From contig JASAND010028782.1 of NCBI GenBank assembly GCA_030248195.1, forward strand, positions 124,001 through 188,000: a stretch of DNA of 64,000 nt, in the 5' to 3' direction. Origin of the DNA: Trissonchulus latispiculum. Its lineage: Eukaryota; Nematoda; Enoplea; Enoplida; Ironidae. The translations under genes and the position numbers were made by a program. The notes beneath the pieces are model-generated. The model saw only the letters and a program-made list of their open reading frames with translations. It was not told the DNA's origin and searched no databases. This document shows, in pieces, positions 60,601-64,000 of the stretch. Numbering within the stretch: the first letter of the stretch is position 1; each line of letters starts with the position of its first letter.

Positions 60601-60713
60601 AAATAACTACAGTTGGTAAGCAACGAAATACATGTAAACAAATGAATTTTACCCGGTACAAGCGTTTTCTCAACGTATCAAGACATTTATGATAAGGCAA
60701 AGTGAAGGTCAAA
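60601..60713 (+). repeat. Direct repeat, right copy (retroelement terminal repeat?)
   Basis: Partner of 58501-58617; both copies end GTGAAGGTCAAA. The RT remnant lies between them on the minus strand. Confidence 0.7.
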
Positions 60714-61409
60714 ACCTTCAATTCAGTGGTCCTTTTAAACAATGAAATTTCAGTTTTTCGAAAACAACTTGAAATAAATGGCAAATACGCCATTGCACCG
60801 AAAAGAAAAGTTGTTCAGAATGACGAAAGCTATCGATTGATATACATATTATGCATATTGGACAATCTTCAAAATTCCGTTTTTGCCGGTTTTTGCCACT
60901 TTTTTCATGTTTTAAGTGGGATAAAACCATTTCGCCTGGATAGAATTCCTTCATATTTGGCATAATTTTGCAGACCTGTGGGGTGTATGTTCACACCAAA
61001 TTTCAGCTTCCGGGGTCCTACCAGATTTGAATCTTTTGATTCGGCGGCAAAAATTTTCCAAATTTTGGGCGATTCTTCAAGTTTAGGATAGTATGGCTCT
61101 CTAACCGTTAGGGTTACAGCAAAGCAAATGCTATGTATATATTACTCTATATGTCTTCTCTCAGGGTGCCAAAGCGTAGATGTTTTCATTGAACCAAACA
61201 GCAGAGAAATTTTTTAGTATTTATTGTGGACGTCACAAAAAGTGATGGGGTCGGACCAGTTCTCGGGTGCCTAGTGAGCTACTGAGGGCTAGCTAAGAAC
61301 GAAGGACCAAGTATTTTTTGACCACACACATGGTGTATATTCATGCAAAACATGAAGCCGATCCAAAAAAGTTTTGGCAAAAGTTTAGTCGCCCCTCCCC
61401 TTAAGGTGT

Positions 61410-62880
61410 TGGTATCGTTTCGTGCAGTGCTTTTGTGGTGATTTTTAAAACGCTATAACTATCGCTATTTTGGGAGTTAGAAAGAGCTTTATACATCATT
61501 TTAAAGCTTATAATCAGGACATTACGAAACTATTAGAATTAGCAAAAAATTAGCAAACGTTTTCTGACATATCGACTATACAGGCCAAACAATTTTGAAC
61601 ATCGATTTCTCAAAACTGTACAAACGGCCAAACGTTCTTTTTGTGCCATGATATGAAGGACATGTGGGCCGAGAGACGTTTTTTGGATTTGGCTCAGCAG
61701 GTCGTAACGGCGGAGAAAATCGGCCAAATGCATGGTAACACAAAATTTCGCAACTTCATATTGAGTTTTCCTACTACTCGTTACGTTTAAGCCCATACCA
61801 AGAAAAACGCCCTCCGCAGAAGTGCAAATTTCACTATGCCAAAAATGTCCGGAATCCGTCGAGTAGTTTTGAGAAATCGATGTTTAAAGCGAAATAATCG
61901 CAGTCTTGTCAAAATGGTTTTTCAGCCAAATCTCCAGCTCAAAGCAATGAACTCCAGCTAACAGTCATTGAAAAAATGTCCAATTAGAGTGTTTATCGTT
62001 TGAGTATAATTGAACCAAAATTGTCCGTACAATTTGGCAGGAATTTTGAATAAACTGATTTCATCTAAAATGGTAATTTCTAGACCTCCAAAATCGTTTT
62101 TGGTTTATCCTGACCTAACCGCTAGAAAAAACTCAATGATTGTAAAAGCAAAAATGTCCATCTTAACACCCTGTTTCCATGAATTGAAATCAATCCGGTG
62201 TTTCTACTGCCCTATACTACTCTACTGCTCTACTCAATTTCTTTTATTTACCCTATATTCTATTTACTTTTTAAGGCTAATATCTCCAAATCTTAAGTTA
62301 AGGTGTTACGTTTAAATACTGTGTCTGCCATGTTAAAGCATTGCTTGTGTGCATTTACGCTCGAAGCTTTTATGAAAATTGCATGTATTTTTGGTAACTG
62401 AGTTTATTTATATGAAACTCTATACATACAAGCAAACAAGCAATACGTTTTGCAAAAGGTTTTCAAAAGAGTTTCCGCTGAACGAATATTTTATTAAATT
62501 ATAAACCTGCTGCGCAGTACTATTTTTATAAGTGAATAAAAGTTTGCTTAGGTATTGCAAAATATTGCGTAAAACATCGTGTAGTAATCTGTCTGCTAAT
62601 GGAAGGAAAATAAGTTTTCGGTCCACATTTTAGCTTTAATTTACAATTCAGAAAGGAAACTATTGCATTGATTCCCTGCTATGAGAATTTATTACAATAG
62701 GCTTGCAGAGTTGCTCTGTTGGAAGAAGTAGTATATGTTATATACTACTGGAGGGCTTTATTTATTAGTCATCAGTGGTGGAATAAAATTCCGGTGTCGA
62801 ATTCAACAGTCAGGTTCAACGCACAATTCCACATATGCGTAATTGCATGGACTAGAGAAAGAAGAGAAATCCATACAGAA
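61410..62880. other. Noncoding interval
   Basis: AT-rich sequence between two TTAA elements, with several mixed-frame open stretches and no recognised family. Nothing else was seen. Confidence 0.45.
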
Positions 62881-62884
62881 ATCC

Positions 62885-63690
62885 TTAAGGTGATGATTCC
62901 TTTTGTACACATCAACTTTGAACCCTTATTACTCATTAAGTGAAGTTAAGAGGAGTTAAGAAGTCATTTTTATATGGAAATGGAGCTTAACATTTTCTTT
63001 TTCTAATAAATAACTTTAGTTCTCGGAAACTGTTTTACTGCATTTTCGAAGTAATTTAATATTCCAGATTTTTTGCAGACTAAAGAAAACTTTTTCGTGA
63101 GCCGTCGGACACATCATTCGATTCCACTATCAAGCACCTTAATTATCATGAAACCGCTCTTCGTTATAAAGAAATTAACTAAAATGTATGCGCAACCTAG
63201 ATTTTGCCTATTTTCCCCAATTTTGACAAGCGACCACTTTAGTTAGAAAGTAGCAATCGGGGCAACTAAAAAAGGGTCCCTAGGTATTTTTGTGTAAAAC
63301 ACGTCTAGTAAGTGGCAACCCTATAGTTTGCATAGTAAATGCTCCACAATCTCTGGAAAAAATTGGTCATGTTTTTGCAAAAACTACACTTTGTATGATA
63401 GCAACGTACGGGATAGCATTTAGCGACTACAGCGCCACGAATAGTCAACCTGGACGAGATCTTCATATTGACACCCTTAGTTTAATTTTACGGCTTGCGT
63501 AGCTCACGAAATGACGGATTATTTGATTTCTCCAAAAATGACAAATTTTCAACGCCAAAATAAGAAAATCAGCTATATCTCACTATAGAAAAAAGCTATT
63601 CTTCAAAGTTTTTCAAAGTTCTTCAAAAAGCAAAACTGTAGAGCTCAACAAGATCTTTCGAATGAATATAATCATATGTAATGAAAGGAG
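62885..63690 (-). mobile_element. Second copy of the TTAA element at 3087-5153, inverted and truncated
   Basis: Starts TTAAGGTGATGATTCCTTTT and matches the reverse complement of the right part of 3087-5153 (from 5153 back to about 4340) through blocks such as GAAACCGCTCTTCGTTATAA and AAAAAAGGGTCCCTAG. Similarity stops near 63685, so the other end is missing. Confidence 0.8.
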
Positions 63691-63699
63691 TTTCATAAA

Positions 63700-64000
63700 A
63701 AGGTCAAAAAATGAATTTCGAGAACTAAATGGCAAATAAAGAATAATGCGATCGTCAGTTGTGAAGGAGATGAAGAGTCTTAGTTTAGTAACGATTGATC
63801 TGATTGGAATTAATGCTTAAGTTATCCGATGTATTTTGTTATGTCTTGTCCTAAATGGCCAGAGTTGTCAGGTGTAAATTATTATTCATTCAAGTAGGGA
63901 CTAAGATTTTCGATTTAGACACTAAATGAGTTAATAATGAAGGAAATCAAGTACGCAGTGGACACGAATTAATCAGGGTATTAGTATTGATGAGTAATGA
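63700..64000. other. Window end, nothing recognised
   Basis: About 300 bases of AT-rich sequence without exon, repeat boundary or RNA-gene features. Confidence 0.5.

Larger units (their letters stand above)
57754..61404. mobile_element. TTAA-flanked foldback element containing a retroelement
   Basis: TTAA plus a G run and CGACTAAA opens the left arm (57754), and TTTAGTCGCCCCTCCCC plus TTAA closes the right arm (61401-61404). The arms are mirrored for about 510 bp each (to about 58265 and from about 60893), sharing AAGCTGAAATTTGGTGTGAA and GAAGAATCGCCCAAAATTTG. The inner parts differ. The middle holds a Penelope-like remnant with its own direct repeats. Same general design as 5150-5858. Confidence 0.8.

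Overview
This is eukaryotic, intron-rich, AT-rich nuclear DNA from an animal. Four multi-exon protein-coding genes can be built with matching splice phases. A sideroflexin-5-like gene (SFXN5, 5' end outside the window) and a SUPT7L (STAF65-gamma, SAGA subunit) gene lie head-to-tail at 0.6-17.8 kb. Two paralogous rhodopsin-family GPCR genes lie at 30-33.3 kb and 50.9-53 kb, both on the + strand and with identical exon lengths. Animal-specific genes plus a small melatonin-receptor/moody-like receptor cluster fit a marine invertebrate, possibly a non-bilaterian such as a sponge, cnidarian or placozoan. The phylum cannot be fixed from the sequence alone.

Layout. 0-9.5 kb: SFXN5 exons with introns full of transposons (two hAT-type elements with 8-bp target duplications, TTAA-flanked foldback elements, a PIF/Harbinger-like element). 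10-18 kb: SUPT7L in six exons; intron 4 contains a 944-bp TIR element that carries its own TATA box and a 90-codon ORF. 18-22 kb: scattered, weakly supported exons of unknown genes on both strands and a near-perfect palindromic element with an 8-bp target duplication. 22-27 kb: nested inverted-repeat elements. 27-30 kb: little recognisable. 30-33.3 kb: GPCR gene 1. 34-43 kb: noncoding, with a Harbinger-type element, a TTAA element and an exact 341-bp duplication. 43.4-45.2 kb: TA/TG microsatellite followed by about 20 copies of a 69-bp minisatellite. 45.9-50.8 kb: repeat-rich. 50.9-53 kb: GPCR gene 2. 54-64 kb: noncoding, with TTAA elements, one of which contains a Penelope-like reverse-transcriptase remnant that is itself split by a hAT-type miniature element.

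The host genes do not form a pathway: one is a mitochondrial carrier, one a chromatin subunit, two are receptors. The unusual part of the window is its transposon record. Insertion ends and target duplications can be read directly for many elements, often two or three levels deep. The least explained object is the 90-aa ORF in its own TIR element at 14.7-15.7 kb.
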